Assembly: GCA_030847615.1 (NCBI GenBank)
Contig: JAUMIR010000002.1
Span: forward strand, 241,137,809-241,201,808
Reading direction: 5' to 3'
Source: Gambelia wislizenii
Taxonomy: Eukaryota; Chordata; Lepidosauria; Squamata; Crotaphytidae
DNA: 64,000 nucleotides
The notes beneath the pieces were generated by a model that worked only from the letters and a program-made list of their open reading frames with translations, was not told the DNA's origin and searched no databases. Positions 32,845 through 44,878 of this stretch are shown one piece after another. A program made the position numbers and the translations under genes. Positions within the stretch are counted from its first letter, which is position 1. Each line of letters opens with the position of its first letter.

Positions 32845-33312
32845 CTATTGAGAATTCTCCCCCCCCCCTCAAACTATCAAATTCAACTACCCAAGCCCTC
32901 TCTTCCTGCCATTTTCAGCTGGGTGGAGTAACAGCTGGGTGGGTGAGTGAATGATCTAAGGTGCAGAACTAATTTTGGGGAGATGCTACCTGTTCCTTCA
33001 TCTTTGGCCATGCTGATGAGGGCTGATGGGAGCTGCAATCTAGCAACATCTGGAGGGCTGCACTGTCCCTAGCCCTATTCTAGAAACATCCACAGTTCCA
33101 CACAATAAACCTGTATCAGTTCTACCAAATGGCCTGGGAACTGCATTGCATTTTGATGACAGTGTTTTAAGAATGCTCTGCTACAGATCCATACGAGGGT
33201 GCAGAAGTACCGTTCCTAAGATTCACTAAGAGGAAGGAATAACTATTAAATCAATTCAACTCAAGTAGCATAAGTATGCTCTAACAGTAGATTACTATCA
33301 GAACTGATAATA
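32845..33312. other. no gene; hAT MITE fragment at ~33005-33085
   Basis: 'gagggctgatgggagctgca' and 'acatctggagggctgcact' are one arm of the CAGGGG-type MITE. The remainder is not recognised. Confidence 0.45.
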
Positions 33313-33564
33313 CAGTAGGACCCCTGTATCCACTGGGGATTGGTTTGGAGCGGGGGGATGTATACTGAAAACCATGGATAATAGCAAACACCATTGAAAA
33401 TAATGGGACTTTCTCTTTACAATACCATAGAGTTGCCTTGGAGGACCTAGAAAATGGCTAGAGAGGACACATTTTCTAGGAAGACTATAGTAGGTGCACT
33501 GTTCTGTGTCTTGTGGATAATTGAATCAGTGGATAATGAACCAGTGGTTATGGGGGTCCTACTG
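33313..33564. mobile_element. Tigger/pogo-like MITE, copy D (252 bp, complete)
   Basis: Ends CAGTAGGACCCCTGTATCC and 'gttatgggggtcctactg' are inverted and flanked by TA (33311-33312, 33565-33566). The cleanest full-length copy in the window. Confidence 0.9.
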
Positions 33565-33566
33565 TA

Positions 33567-36500
33567 GTAATTTAACAAACAAGATGGCTGTTGGACAATG
33601 AGGAAAGAACCAGAGATAGGAACTAATTAAAATCAGTTGAGTTTTGAATTAAGCACAGAATTTGCTAATGAAATGGGCAACTTAACTACATTTATTTTGT
33701 AATTAAAGTGATTAACTGAAGTTTGAATTTCATTGAAAATATCTTCAGAATTAAGTTATTAATTAACTAAATGGCCCACAGTGCTAAAGAGCCAACAAAG
33801 TGTACATTGCTCGGTTAGTCCTTTATCCAAGGTCTATCTCTTGAATTTTTGCAAAATTACTTCTCACTTTTTTCAGCCTCTTGGGATTGGGAAATGACAG
33901 AGTTTAGATCTCAGATAGTAAGGGGATCTTGGAAGAAGTGATCTTCTTTGCATTCAGAGAATTTATGTGTTTTGTACTAGAAAGCACATAGAGGCCTAAA
34001 TCCATTTGCTAGTCCTAACTAGAGTAGAGGCATCAATGCAACAGTGTTTCATTGAATCAGTAGGATTTATGTTATTGTTGATGTATCATCCCTGGGATTT
34101 ATTGCTACTTTTTAGGCTTCTAAATGCCATGGAATGCACCTCAAAGGTTCTTATCACACCACGCCGTTATACTGTCATGGGGTGGTTTGGTCCCACTTCT
34201 GTCTCAGCCTTATTGCATGGCATCATGGTTCTCCCAGTGGTGGTGTGCTGTACCGATCACTTGGAATGTGATTTTTTCATGCTGAAAACAACCCTCTTTC
34301 CCACTATGATTTAGTAGCCAATTTAAGTGCAGATATCTCATACCACTTCATTGTGAGAACAATTGATTAGTAGGTGTGGTGTGGATGTGGTCTGGTTGTT
34401 CCTCCTTTGGGGATTCCCAAGGGAATCATCAGCAGAGAAACCTCAAACTACTTCTGGTGTTTGGGCAAGGAAGACAAAACATCTGAAGAGAAGAGCTTGT
34501 TTTCTGTGGTCCTGAAACCCTTTTCAGAATTTTTATATTTTTTTTATGCAAGTGGTTTGCTGTTATAGTACAATAACACTGTGATCCTGACCTGTGAGCC
34601 ATTTAAAACCACTATTTAGATGCCTTTACTACATGGGGTGTTTTCCAAAGATTTCTCCACTGCTTTCCTGTGGTAGCACACACCACAGTATTGCCACCAC
34701 AGCATTACTTTTTAAAAATTATTTTTGTTTATTTTTAAGGTAATAGTGTAATGATGCTTTGACATCATGTCATAATAGCTGTGATGAACCAGGTCATGCA
34801 TACACATTAAATCAACATGCATGTAAGGTTAACATGGTTTATTGAGCAAGGATATGCATATGGTTTCACCTAAAAGCCAGTTCTGGCCAGCCTAGTACTA
34901 AGCAATGGATAATGTTAGGTTATCCATTGCTTAGCATGTTAGGTTTCAATTTCCCCAGCCCCTGGGAAAAGCTAGTAGGAAGGAAAAGGAGGGGTCACCA
35001 GCCAAGGTGGTTGTCCTTGAAGCTGGGCAAAAGAATTCTCTTTCCCAGCCTCTAAGGTGGGCTGGCTGGAATCCAGTACTGAGGGGGCCGTGGTGGGGGG
35101 AGGCTCCAGAGCTCCAGAGGAAACCATCTCATGTCAAGGCCTAGCCAGGATTCTAGGAGACTTGACTCTAATACCCAGAATCCCGGGGAGGGTACAACAA
35201 TAGCATTATTAAGGCTTAATGAGTATGAGTAAAGCAGTTTTGAACAGGACAACCTGAAACAACAGACTAGTGTGATCATTACTTTTCTTTTTTCACAGGA
35301 GGAACACATAAAAACCATTGGGGGAGGGTGTGGACTGTTTCTTTTCCTGTGCTAACTCTCCCAAAGAGAGATGTAAACAGTGATGGGTGCACCATAATCA
35401 AGTTGTGCTGCAACAGCATTATTACAGCTATATCTAGATAGATAGACAGACAGACATGTATGCATGTAGAAAATGCACAAATGTGTTCTGTGCCCAAATT
35501 GTAATTGCATTCCAGCATTCTGCTTTGTCACTCTACCTACCTGCTAGGAAATTTCTCACAGACACCCATCTGCCTCAAACCTGGTTTTTGTTAACACCTT
35601 GCCTGATGCAGAGATCTGGACATTTTAAAAGCTTGTCCACATTTTTGTGCCCTTCTGGTTGGCCTAATAAATATGGTATTTGGGACATGTAACCAAAAGC
35701 TTGGAAATTTGACCTTCTCTGGGCTGTATCTCACAACACCCCCTAGCCAGCATGGCAATGCTGGTTGTGGAATCCTGAGAGGTCTGATCCAAAAGCTAAC
35801 TTTTCCAAACTCTGCATGAAATAGCATTCACCAAGAAGAAGGACAAGACAGCTGTTGCCAATTCTGTTTGCCACTGAGATGACATAGGGAGAGCCAAGAA
35901 TTGTAAGTAAATCACCTAGTAAATAAATCACCTAGCTAGCAAGTAAATCACCTAGAACAACAGAGAGGGCACTAGCAGATATAAAAACCTAAGACTTGGA
36001 AGACAATTGGACAGGCTGAAAAAGTTCTGCAAAAGAGCCGGGCCTGAATCATAGAGAGTTGGTGCTGGACAGTTATATATAGATGAGGGAAGGGAAGCCT
36101 CTGGCTGTCCAAACATTTTGGACTACAACTCCAACAACTCCTTACCTTTGGCCAGGCTAGCTAGAGCTGATGGGAGTTGCAGGCCAAAACATCAGGAAAG
36201 CTAATGCATGCAGCATATGGATCAATGTTGTCACTCAGTATATTGGAGATTTTTATGATCCCCTGGTGTCACTAGATAGCTTGCAACTCTAACACAAACA
36301 CAGACCAAGCGGCCATAGTTAAGAGTAGAGCAACTGCTTTGCATGTCAATGCTCCCAGGTTCAATCTCCAGAGGGAAGGAAAGAAAGACCCTTCTCTGAA
36401 ACCCTTGGGAGACACTGCCACTATATTGACATTATTGCTCTAGAAGGCGTGGGGGAGCATGTGGCCCTCCACCTGTTCTCAGACTACAACTCTTCTAGTC

Positions 36501-38111
36501 TTTTAACATTGACTACTCTGGTTAGGGCTCCTGGGAGTTGCAGTCCAACAAGAGCTAGAAGGACTTGAACTGTGTCAATAGTTGACTTGATACCTTAGGG
36601 GAAGATTGATACCTGGAATATGCTTGAGACCTTAGGAAAAGATTTGCTAAATGACATAGCCATCATAAAACACCAGTGGGAGAACTGCCATCATATCCCT
36701 TACCTGAGCCCAACATCAGGATAAAATCCAGAATGTGAGTAGGTAGGTGCCAGTCACATGAAGATACAATCTCAGGAAAGGTCAGAGGGCATCAGATGAT
36801 GAAGACACCGGCACAAGGAGACCCAGACCCCACAGGAAAGGATGGAGGCTAAACCTCAGCAGAGACAGGAAATTCATGTACAGGTCCACTGCTACCATCA
36901 AAGCAGCTCAGAAGCCCCAAGATGACCCAGGCGCAGGAACTGGAGGTCACATGGAAACTGGCAGTGGAAGATGCTGTTGGTGGTCACAAGGAACCATGTG
37001 GGAGAATGCTGATTCCATTGGGGAGTGTCCCAGTTTGCTTGCTGAAGCCACCACAACATGACACAATGGGGTCGCGTCGTCTCGCTCTGTCTCTCATCAA
37101 AGGCAGAGCAAGAAGGCACCCCATGCAGAAGTGACAGCGTGGATTTGAAAGGCAGCAGTGGCGCGTGGCCGTCAGCGCTTTGTCAATTCCTTGGCACAGG
37201 AAGGGAGAGGGCGGGTGATGCTGGCACGAGGCAGCCCACTGAAGACAAATCCCCAAACCCCGGTGGGAGATGGGGAGAGGACTGTGGTTGCTCCCTGCCC
37301 AACTTAGCTGTCTTCCCTTTGGTTGGGAACAGCTGACGCTGCTGACTACAAACAGGCACTGGGAATGCCTGTGCCTGCTGAGCCAACAAGTTGGGGGGGG
37401 GTGGCCCTTATGGGAGGTGGGAAGAGGCAGGACGGTTTGCACAGCTGGGATGTGGTGTTGGCTTTCACCCTCCGGGAGAGAGGAAGGGGAGTTGTGTGGG
37501 CCCTTCTAAAAAAGCAACAGCAGGGCAGCAGGTTTCCACATGGCATGGAAAGAGCCCAGGAGAAACTCAGTATGTGAAATACCAAAGTGAACCATCACAG
37601 CTTGGAGGAAAAGGGGCTGATGGTCTCTTAGACCTCACAATTTTTACCAGCACAGAAGAAGGGCCATTATTTTTAATGTTATAGGATAGCAATTATACAA
37701 CCAACACAGATGCAATATTAACACTCTGGTGAAAGAGACTGCTGATGAGGAAGAAAAAGGAGGGGGTGTCTGTTTTCATATAATGAATAGTAAGCATACA
37801 GAATACATTGTTAGAAGATCCGATGATTGTAGTGTGGCCCTACGAAAAAAGAAAACAGAGAGGACAGGACTTTGGTGCCTTTAATAATGTGTGGAAGTTG
37901 AGTTCCACCTGCAGAAACGCCATCTTCTACACAAGTATTAAGACATCAGGAACCCTGTTGCCTCTTTCCCCCCACTTAGATGACAATTACTCAGTAGATA
38001 ACATTTTAAAAGCATTTGACAAACACCCTCCCTGAATTTGTTCCTATCAACAGTTTATTAGCAATGGTAATGGCTAAAAGAGAACTTCTAGGTCACAAGC
38101 TATACAAGTGC
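33567..38111. other. largely unrecognised stretch
   Basis: No host exon or LINE frame recognised in 4.5 kb. Contains a perfect 14-bp hairpin (34899-34933), hAT MITE remnants at about 36100-36200 and 36450-36560 ('gggagttgcagtccaacaa'), and a GC-richer patch at 36880-37560 with overlapping frames in all phases and no family match. Confidence 0.4.
34899..34933. repeat. perfect short inverted repeat
   Basis: TAAGCAATGGATAA (34899-34912) is followed after 7 nt by TTATCCATTGCTTA (34920-34933), a perfect 14-bp stem in otherwise unrecognised sequence. No terminator role is expected in a vertebrate genome. Confidence 0.9.
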
Positions 38112-38330
38112 TGTATGTGTGTATGGGCCTTCCAGTTGCTTGTTGCTTATGGAAATCCCATAGAGTTTTTCTTAGGCAAAGAATACTCAGAGGTTGTCTG
38201 CCATTGCCCTCCTCTGATACATAGTCTGCAGCTCCTGGTATTCCTTGGCAGTCTCTCGTTCAATTAGTAACCTGGCTTGACCCTAATTAGTTTCAAATGG
38301 GATCAGACAGGCTCTGGTGCTTTCAGGAGA
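38112..38330 (-). repeat. 5S rRNA-derived SINE
   Basis: Minus-strand copy: the tail comes first ('tgggccttccagttgcttgt', 'tactcagaggttgtctgcc') and the 5S-like head last ('gcttgaccctaattagtttc', 'gatcagacaggctctggtgc'). Confidence 0.78.
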
Positions 38331-39683
38331 AATAAAAGGAAGCAGGGATTTCCTTCATACCCTTTTTCTGATTGATCCCCAGGGACATCTACTGGGGGAG
38401 ACAAAAAAATCCTGAATAATATGCATTTATAAGATACCAGCTGTTCTTCTCATCTTGTCTCATGATACCTTTAATCAGCTTGTGATCTACAGTCATTAGC
38501 ATCAGCAGGCAACCATGTTTACCTCAACACCCTAGAATAGTGGGGATCAGGACCTTTTTGCCCTCCAGATGTTTTTTCTACAACAGTCATCAGTTCTACC
38601 CTGCATGGCTAGTAGTAAGAGATTGAAGGAGTTGTAGTCCAAAAAATTTGAAGGGCCAGAGGTCCCCTATCCTTGGCATAAAGCAAAACTTCACCTGTTG
38701 ATTTTTTTTCACACCAAACTGCTAAGGTAGGAGTGGGGGATCTTTTCCAGACCAAGGGCTGAATTTGGATGTGAGTAAGATCTAGAATTGGTGTGTGGTG
38801 GCGGCAGCAGGATTCCAAAACTGGGCAATGACAAGAATAAAGTGAGTAAAGCCAACAAATATGAGTCTTGCCAGCTTACATCAACAGATATAACAATTTA
38901 AGGCCATTCTCCAGCATGGGGATTTTCAGCATTGGTTATGGCATGGAGACTAGTATTAATTACCTAATAATGTCTGCAGACTAAACAGCTCTTTAAAATG
39001 AAGGCACAGAGATCAGTAAAATGGGTGGCAATTCAAACACAGAGAAAAGATAGGCCTTTTCCTACGTTCTCTGCCCCATTAAATTCAATGTGGCTTCCTT
39101 CCAAATAATTGTACACCAGCTTGTGAAGCCATTTTATTTCAGGGATTTTAATGCCCTCTTCTTATAGAGCATGTGTCTCTACACAGGATATAATAGCAAC
39201 ATGTCTTTTCACCCCTTTCCTGCCTTTGTGAGCCATGCTTCACTGCTTCAGAACTTCGAGATGGTACCTGAGCCCACTGTGAAAACAGTAGAAGAAAATG
39301 TTGACCAGTCTGAGGTTTCTTACATATTTGCGCTGCATTTCTGAAGACATCATTCAGATTTAACAGCAGATTGCTTCTTCAGTTATGCAGGACTATCATT
39401 TGGCATAAATTATGATGGTTATGTGGACTAGTATGGCTGCATGAAAAAGAGGTATCTTTCATGCCTGTGGGAGAAGCAAGAATTTCAATAGAAATTACGC
39501 AGATCTGTTACAGGTATATGAACCCTGCCCTCTTTTTCATGTTGCCCCCTAAAGTGAAACCTCCACATTTGGGAGCAATACACCTCTGGATACCAGCTTC
39601 AGGAGGCGAGACAAGCTATTTTCAAAGCATGGCTCTCTTCCACATCTTTATCCTCAGGAAAGTTCTCTGAGGAAAGTCAAGTG
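38331..39683. other. no gene; hAT MITE remnant at ~38540-38665
   Basis: 'gccctccagatgttttttct' and 'aggagttgtagtccaaaaaa' mark the two arms of a CAGGGG-type MITE. The remainder is not recognised. Confidence 0.4.
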
Positions 39684-39985
39684 GAAAGAGTGTGTGACTT
39701 GCCCAAGGTCATCCAATGAGGTTCATGGCTGAGCGGGAATTTGAACCCAGATCTCTCCAATCCTATTATTTATGTTAGTATCCCGCTTTTCTTCCAGTGA
39801 GTGCAGGCAATGTGCATGGCTCTCCTCTCCATTTTACCCTCACAACACTCTTGTGGGGTAGACCTGACTGAAATTGCAAGTGACCTACTTAAGGTCACCC
39901 AGTGAGCTTTCATGGCTCAGTGGCAAATAAAACTTGGATCTCCCAAGTCCCAGTTCAGAACTCCAACCACTACACCTCATGCCCT
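39684..39985 (-). repeat. two tRNA-SINE copies (second is Sauria-type)
   Basis: 39684-39752 is a head fragment ('cttgcccaaggtcatccaat', 'gaatttgaacccagatctct'). 39755-39985 has the '...cccgcttttcttccagtgag' tail, 'tctcctctccattttaccct', 'cttaaggtcacccagtgagc' and the inverse tRNA head ending 'ccaaccactacacctcatg'. Confidence 0.75.
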
Positions 39986-40560
39986 GCTTGTGGGCTTTCA
40001 AGAAACAAAGAATGACCACTGCTGGATGCTGAATGCAGGAAGTTAGAATTGGTCTGATCAGCAGTGCCTTTACTTTGGTTAACCTTTAAAGAAAATCTCT
40101 GGTGTATATACAGTACTGTTTTGATGGATCATGACCACAAAGGCAAATCCAACAATTTCCATTTGAAGTCCTTTCAGACATCTTGCTGTTATGCATAAAA
40201 GAACAAAATGTTGTACTCTGGAAAGAAAAAGAAAACAGAGTAACAGCCCTCAGTTAAAAGAAGAAAGCTTTAGAAATCCTATGCTGAGAGTTTCCAAGTT
40301 TTATTTTCAATAAGGCATTGCCCTCTTGTGGTAATCCTTTGCTATTGCGCAGAAGCCACATGGCTGGTTGGGTTTACTCTGGGAGCATTGCTGACTGGGA
40401 CTAGTCTTAATTGAAGGCAAAACGTGTTATCTTTAAGCCCCAACAACTCAGTTTATGTTCAAGAGCAGGTGGAAGGTGTTGCCCATAGTTCAATTTCTGG
40501 CTCCTGCTATAGTATATATAACAAAGTACTGTAGGGTTGTCAACTGACCAGGATATTTCA

Positions 40561-40912
40561 CATACCCTCCAACTGTCTTGATTTGGCAGGGACAATCCTA
40601 ATTCATCCTCTGTCGTTCCATTTTTTCAGTTGCTTCTAAATTGTCCCAGTTTCTTTCTCCTCCTTCCACTTTTCCCCTTTGTCCTCAGCTTACTTCCATT
40701 CCTGTAAACTTAGTTCAAAGTGCAAAAGGAGTTTGCACTCAATTAACTCAGTAGGGAGAGAAGAGGAGGGAGCAGAATCTTGCTCTTCCCAGTAGGCTCA
40801 GGCCAAAGCAAACTGCTGCAGTCTCTCCTAGCTTGTGTGCCTTTCCTCATTTGTAACTTTTACCATCTTGACCATGCTCTGATGTTGCTTGGCCCCATGT
40901 GCTCCCATTTTC
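40561..40912 (-). repeat. interspersed repeat family R1, copy 4
   Basis: An inverted copy beginning with an intact CATACCCTCCAACTGTC end, then 'ttggcagggacaatcctaat' and 'tgcactcaattaactcagta'. The far end is truncated. Confidence 0.7.
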
Positions 40913-41845
40913 TTTCTAGCCTGCTTCTGTCTCTTTAAGAGCAGTTTGACAAATAATACATGATCACAGCTTCAGAGCTGCTGTTAAAGGCACAGGGGCA
41001 GGTAAATAATTTGGCCATCCCCTGACCCTATTTTTCAGGCAGGTATTGAAACATGTATGTTTACAGGTGCTAGAGCATCCTAGCGATGAGGCATTGGAGA
41101 TGCTCTAATTAAGTGCTTGGAGGAAGGTACAGAGAGATGACTTAAGCACGGTTTCAGGCAGAAATCAATGTAAACAATTGCTCTTTATAGAAATGCAGTT
41201 ATGGAAAAGTGTTACATCTGACATGCAGCTCACAAAGGCACAAAACCCCATATACAAAATGGGGGGGGCATTATAACCAAATTATTTATTTACAGGTATT
41301 TATAATACATAAAGTTTTCAAAGAAGTGAACAAAAATCCCAAAACATGCAATATAAAACAAAAATGAAACAAATCTATAGTACTGAGATCTGTAAAAGCG
41401 GTGGGATTAGTGTAGTCCTCTGGACATTGTTGAGCTGAAATTTCCAGCAGCCCTAGCCAGTATAATGGCTAATAGCAAGGGATCCCCAGGTTTTGCAGTT
41501 CAACAGCATCTGCAGTCCAACACCCAGGATTTATAATAATAAAAGAGAATGTGTGTTTGTCTCCACAAATGCTCAAAGATTCTGAACTCAGGCACCTGAA
41601 ATTTCACAGTGATCCTAAAGGTGGGGACCCTAGTGTTGTGCGCCTAAGTATTGTTTTTAAAGCATACATTGTTTTGTTTTATTTTAATGTACATGAATTT
41701 ATTTTATTTAATTAAAATCTGTCTGTACTCTACAGTACCAACAACAGTCACTAAGTGGCAGGCTTCTCTAACCTTCTCAAATGATCAGAGCAGAAGGGGC
41801 AGTCAGGCCTGACCTATCTCAGGAGGGCTGCTAAGCAACTCCATC
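40913..41845. other. no recognised gene
   Basis: A degraded hAT MITE may lie at 41400-41525 ('tcctctggacattgttgagc'). AT-rich tail-like sequence is at 41280-41300 and 41660-41710. Confidence 0.4.
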
Positions 41846-41888
41846 TTCTCTGAGGATGCCAGCCACAGATGCTGGCGAAACGTCAGAA
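41846..41888 (+). ncRNA. hammerhead ribozyme core, type I minimal, Penelope-associated
   Basis: TTCT (41846-41849, stem I) is followed by CTGAGGA (41850-41856, CUGANGA core). Next come a hairpin with perfect GCCAGC/GCTGGC arms and loop CACAGAT (41858-41876), GAAA (41877-41880), then C-GTC (41881-41884), and AGAA (41885-41888) pairing with the opening TTCT. Stem III consists only of the palindrome ACGT, so it would close best between two molecules. Penelope-like elements are known to carry such minimal, dimer-acting hammerheads. Predicted cleavage is after C41884. One unpaired T (41857) before stem II is not canonical. Confidence 0.75.
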
Positions 41889-41940
41889 AGAAACTGTTTC
41901 AGAACACAGCCTCACAGCCTGGAAAAAACCCAAGGAAAAC
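41846..41940 (+). mobile_element. solo Penelope terminal-repeat fragment
   Basis: About 95 bp matching the 3' repeat of the Penelope element at 21670-21765 ('acagcctcacagcctggaaa', 'aaacccaaggaaaac'). It stands alone, with no RT nearby. CAACTCCAT occurs immediately before (41836-41844) and after (41940-41948), so the fragment appears flanked by a ~9-bp target duplication and therefore moved as a unit. It carries the intact hammerhead core described separately. Confidence 0.75.
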
Positions 41941-41954
41941 AACTCCATTTAGTT

Positions 41955-42236
41955 CTTCCAAGAGACCATGCTGCTCTAGAGATTAGGACATGGAGCAGTG
42001 GGTTCAAATTACAGGAAAAGAGATTCCACCTAAACATTAGGAAGAACTTCCTGACAGTAAGAGTTGTCCAACAGTAGAATGCGCTGCCTCAGAGTGTGGT
42101 GGAGTCTCCTTCTTTGGAGATTTTTAAACAGAGGCTGGGTGGCCATCTGTCGGGAATGCCTTGATTGAATAGTCCTGCATGGCAGGGGGTTGGACTAGAT
42201 GGCCCTTGTGGTCTCTTCCAACTCTACGATTCATTG
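41955..42236 (+). mobile_element. CR1 LINE 3' end
   Basis: Contains 'tgggttcaaattacaggaaa', 'cacctaaacattaggaagaa', 'tggagtctccttctttggag' and 'gggttggactagatggccct', ending 'ccaactctacgattcattga'. Encodes the degenerate C-terminus of CR1 ORF2. Confidence 0.9.
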
Positions 42237-42919
42237 ACTCCCTTTTAAATCTTTAAAAGGTTCAAAGAGAAAGAACACATACAGAAAGACAGTGGAGGTG
42301 GGGTGGAGAGTTAGCAAAGTAGTAGCCTAAATGGGGTGGAGGGAAAGAAAGATCAATGAGAAAGAAAAAAGATTGTGGGGAAAAAGAAGAAAATGGTGTG
42401 TGGTACTGCCATGTACTTGCATTCCCAGATGCAGTGACCAGCAGTTTCAGAGTTAAACAGAAAACTTTATTGGCACAGAAAGCATATCACACAAGGTTGT
42501 TGCTCAGAACTGAAATGTAGAGGGCAGAGAGTATACTAAAAGCCTACTGCAATCTATAAAATCTGGCAGGCTTCAATACTTACTATTGATTACCCATCAT
42601 CCCCTGACTTCCTCTTCTCATACAACGTCCATCCCGTTTTTCCCAAGCCAATTCTGTAGCTCCAGGCTTATCACACCAGTCTCATTGGTAACTGTTATAC
42701 TCCCCTTTCCACAGTGGCAACAGAATACTTGCTAACAAGTACAAAGAAAGGAAAATACCATTAACAGCAAGGTTACAGGATGATACAAAAAATGGCAGGA
42801 ATAGGCAACATCAGGGGTCGATCCTGACAGGTACCACTAAGATGGTCTCCTCCCATCATTGCAAGGACTGAATAAAGATGGTCTCTCAGTTTACCAAGCT
42901 CCAATCTGTTTAGGACTTT
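42237..42919. other. no recognised gene
   Basis: No feature that I can support. Confidence 0.35.
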
Positions 42920-43166
42920 GTTGTTGTTGTTGTTTTGGTTGTTGTTGTGTGCTTTCAAGTCATTTCCAACTTATGGCAATCTAAGGCGAACCTATCACTG
43001 GGGTTTCTTGACAGGGTTTGTTCAGAGGGAGTTTTCCTTTGACTTCCTCCGAGGCTGCGAGTGTGTGACTTGCGCAAGGTCACCCAGTGTGTTTCCATGG
43101 CCAAGCAGGGTTTTGAACCCTGTTCTCCAGAATCCAATGCTCAAAGCACTACACCAGGCTGGCTCA
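42920..43166 (-). repeat. tRNA-derived SINE, nearly full length
   Basis: Minus-strand copy: a (TTG)n start, 'gtgtgctttcaagtcatttc', 'ggcgaacctatcactggggt', 'cgcaaggtcacccagtgtgt' and the inverse tRNA head 'ttttgaaccctgttctccag', ending 'ccaggctggctc'. Confidence 0.85.
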
Positions 43167-43470
43167 GGGCTTTATATACTGACAACAAAACCTTATACCT
43201 GGTCTTGTAGCACATACTGATGGATGAATTCAGTTTATGTTCCTGATTGGTTTGTTCACTTTATTTATGGTACTTATACTTTCCGCTTTTTCCATACAGT
43301 TCACAATGGCTTGCTTGCTTTGCGGTACCAGTCCCTGACACACCGGAAAGAAAAATTCCCAGTCACTCACATCAGATAGCACTGGCCTAAATGACCTGTG
43401 GCCTTTCCCAGCAGCTCAGAACATTTCAGCCATCCCAGTGTAAAATTATGGCTATACAGTATGTCAGTTA

Positions 43471-43612
43471 AAACAAGGGTGGGCAACTTTGGCCATCTGG
43501 ATGTTGTTAGACCACAGCTCTTGCCAGCCCTAGTTACCATAGGCAATTGTGAGGGATGATGGTAATTGCAATCCAACTACACCAGGTGAGCCACAGTTGC
43601 CATCCCTGCCCT
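43471..43612. repeat. hAT-type MITE (CAGGGGTGGGCAAC-like)
   Basis: Left 'agggtgggcaactttggcca' and right 'ccacagttgccatccctg' are inverted ends. 'atgttgttagaccacagctc' and 'gtaattgcaatccaactaca' are the inner arms. About 140 bp, diverged. Confidence 0.65.
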
Positions 43613-44092
43613 AGAGGATGTCAGAGGAAGAATAAATATTTGGAGGTTAGAGCTAGTTGCATTCCCTTTCCCCACTCCTTTCTTTCTTTCTTATATGAAA
43701 CAAGGCATCAGTAGTCTTTCAACAGAAAAACTTGAGCAGGCTGTCTGGGGAGAAAGATAGATTCCCCTTCACTTACAATCCCCCAATTAAGATTTGATAA
43801 CCCTTCTAAGAGAGACACTTTAGCCAAGTATAAGAAAATGAGCCTAATGCAAAAATGATAACTGGAGGGAATTAATTTCCTTGTCAGCTTTGGAGAGGAG
43901 CGGAGTGCTTTGATGTCTGCAGCTGATCAGAGTCTCTGCAGGAACAATGGCCCTGTTCAAAATAGGCCTTACCCATTTTTTAACAAAAAGTCAGGAAACA
44001 CACACAAACTCACCATATGCATTGGGGGAAATTTGCAAATGCTAATTTGTATGTAGAGGTGCATATTCAAAAATTATTATTATAAACAGTAC

Positions 44093-44420
44093 GGACTTTT
44101 TCGGACGGTCAAAAATAACGCAAGCAGCCTTGTCGCGTTGCGAGGCTGCTGCGCTGCAGAGCGTCGGTTTCGGATGACGCTCTCCCCTGCCGGTACTGTT
44201 GCGGTACCGCAGGGAGATTTGAGCGTCATATTTCGTTGGTTTTTACTCACGAAAGTTGATTGTGATTAAAAACCAACGAAATATGATGCTCAAATCTCCC
44301 CGCGATACCGCAACAGTACCAGCAGGGGAGAGCGTCATCCAAAACCGACGCTCTGCAGCGCAGCAGCCTCGCAACGCGACGAGGCTGCTTGCGTTATTTT
44401 TGACGCGTCCGAAAAAGTCC
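44093..44420. mobile_element. palindromic foldback element HP4 (328 bp)
   Basis: Arms of about 154 nt run inward from GGACTTTTTCGGAC (44093) and GTCCGAAAAAGTCC (44420). They differ by about six substitutions, mostly at CpG, plus one 1-bp indel. TAC flanks both ends (44090-44092, 44421-44423). The interior differs from HP1-HP3 but shares the layout: an arm sub-hairpin ('agcagcct' / 'aggctgct'), a 'ttcggatgacgctct' segment and a 'catatttcg' apex. A third subfamily. Confidence 0.9.
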
Positions 44421-44878
44421 TACATCTCACCACAGGATGGAAGATAATGCTCAGGCAACCTGGGTATTTGTTTCATGCTGTCCATTTTCTTCCAGCAACC
44501 CTTTCAAACAAGACTGAACCTTGTGTAAGGTTAGCTCCTCCTGCCAGGTTCTCAAAGCTTTTGTCCTACCTTTATTTCTAGGCCTCTGGTTTGTTAGGCC
44601 CAAAGTTAAGCTGCTTTCATCCTGCTGCCAAGACCATCAGGTTTTCTGCATCAAAGCCAGAGATTTATTGAGTAAGGTGTAGTCATATTGTGGCGCTGCC
44701 CCCCACCCCACCCCCAGGCAATCCACCCCCAGGTAAACATTGCACACCTCCTGTTTTGTAATACTGCCTCTTTTAGAGGCAAGCTCAGAGAAGGCCTCTG
44801 CCCTAGCAAGTCTTTAGAGTAGCAACAGGAGGATGCTTTCCATTTTGACACTGAGGTTAGCCAAGCAGTTGTTTATTT
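44421..44878. other. no recognised gene
   Basis: No feature that I can support. Confidence 0.35.

Noticed and set aside
34899..34933. 14-bp perfect hairpin as a possible regulatory RNA or terminator
   Set aside because: One short perfect stem in 64 kb of AT-rich DNA is not surprising, and no transcript context supports a role.
36876..37684. Dense overlapping open frames on both strands in a GC-richer patch, suggestive of an exon
   Set aside because: Frames are open in several phases at once, as expected from base composition. None resembles a known family and I see no splice-site or signal-peptide pattern that singles one out.
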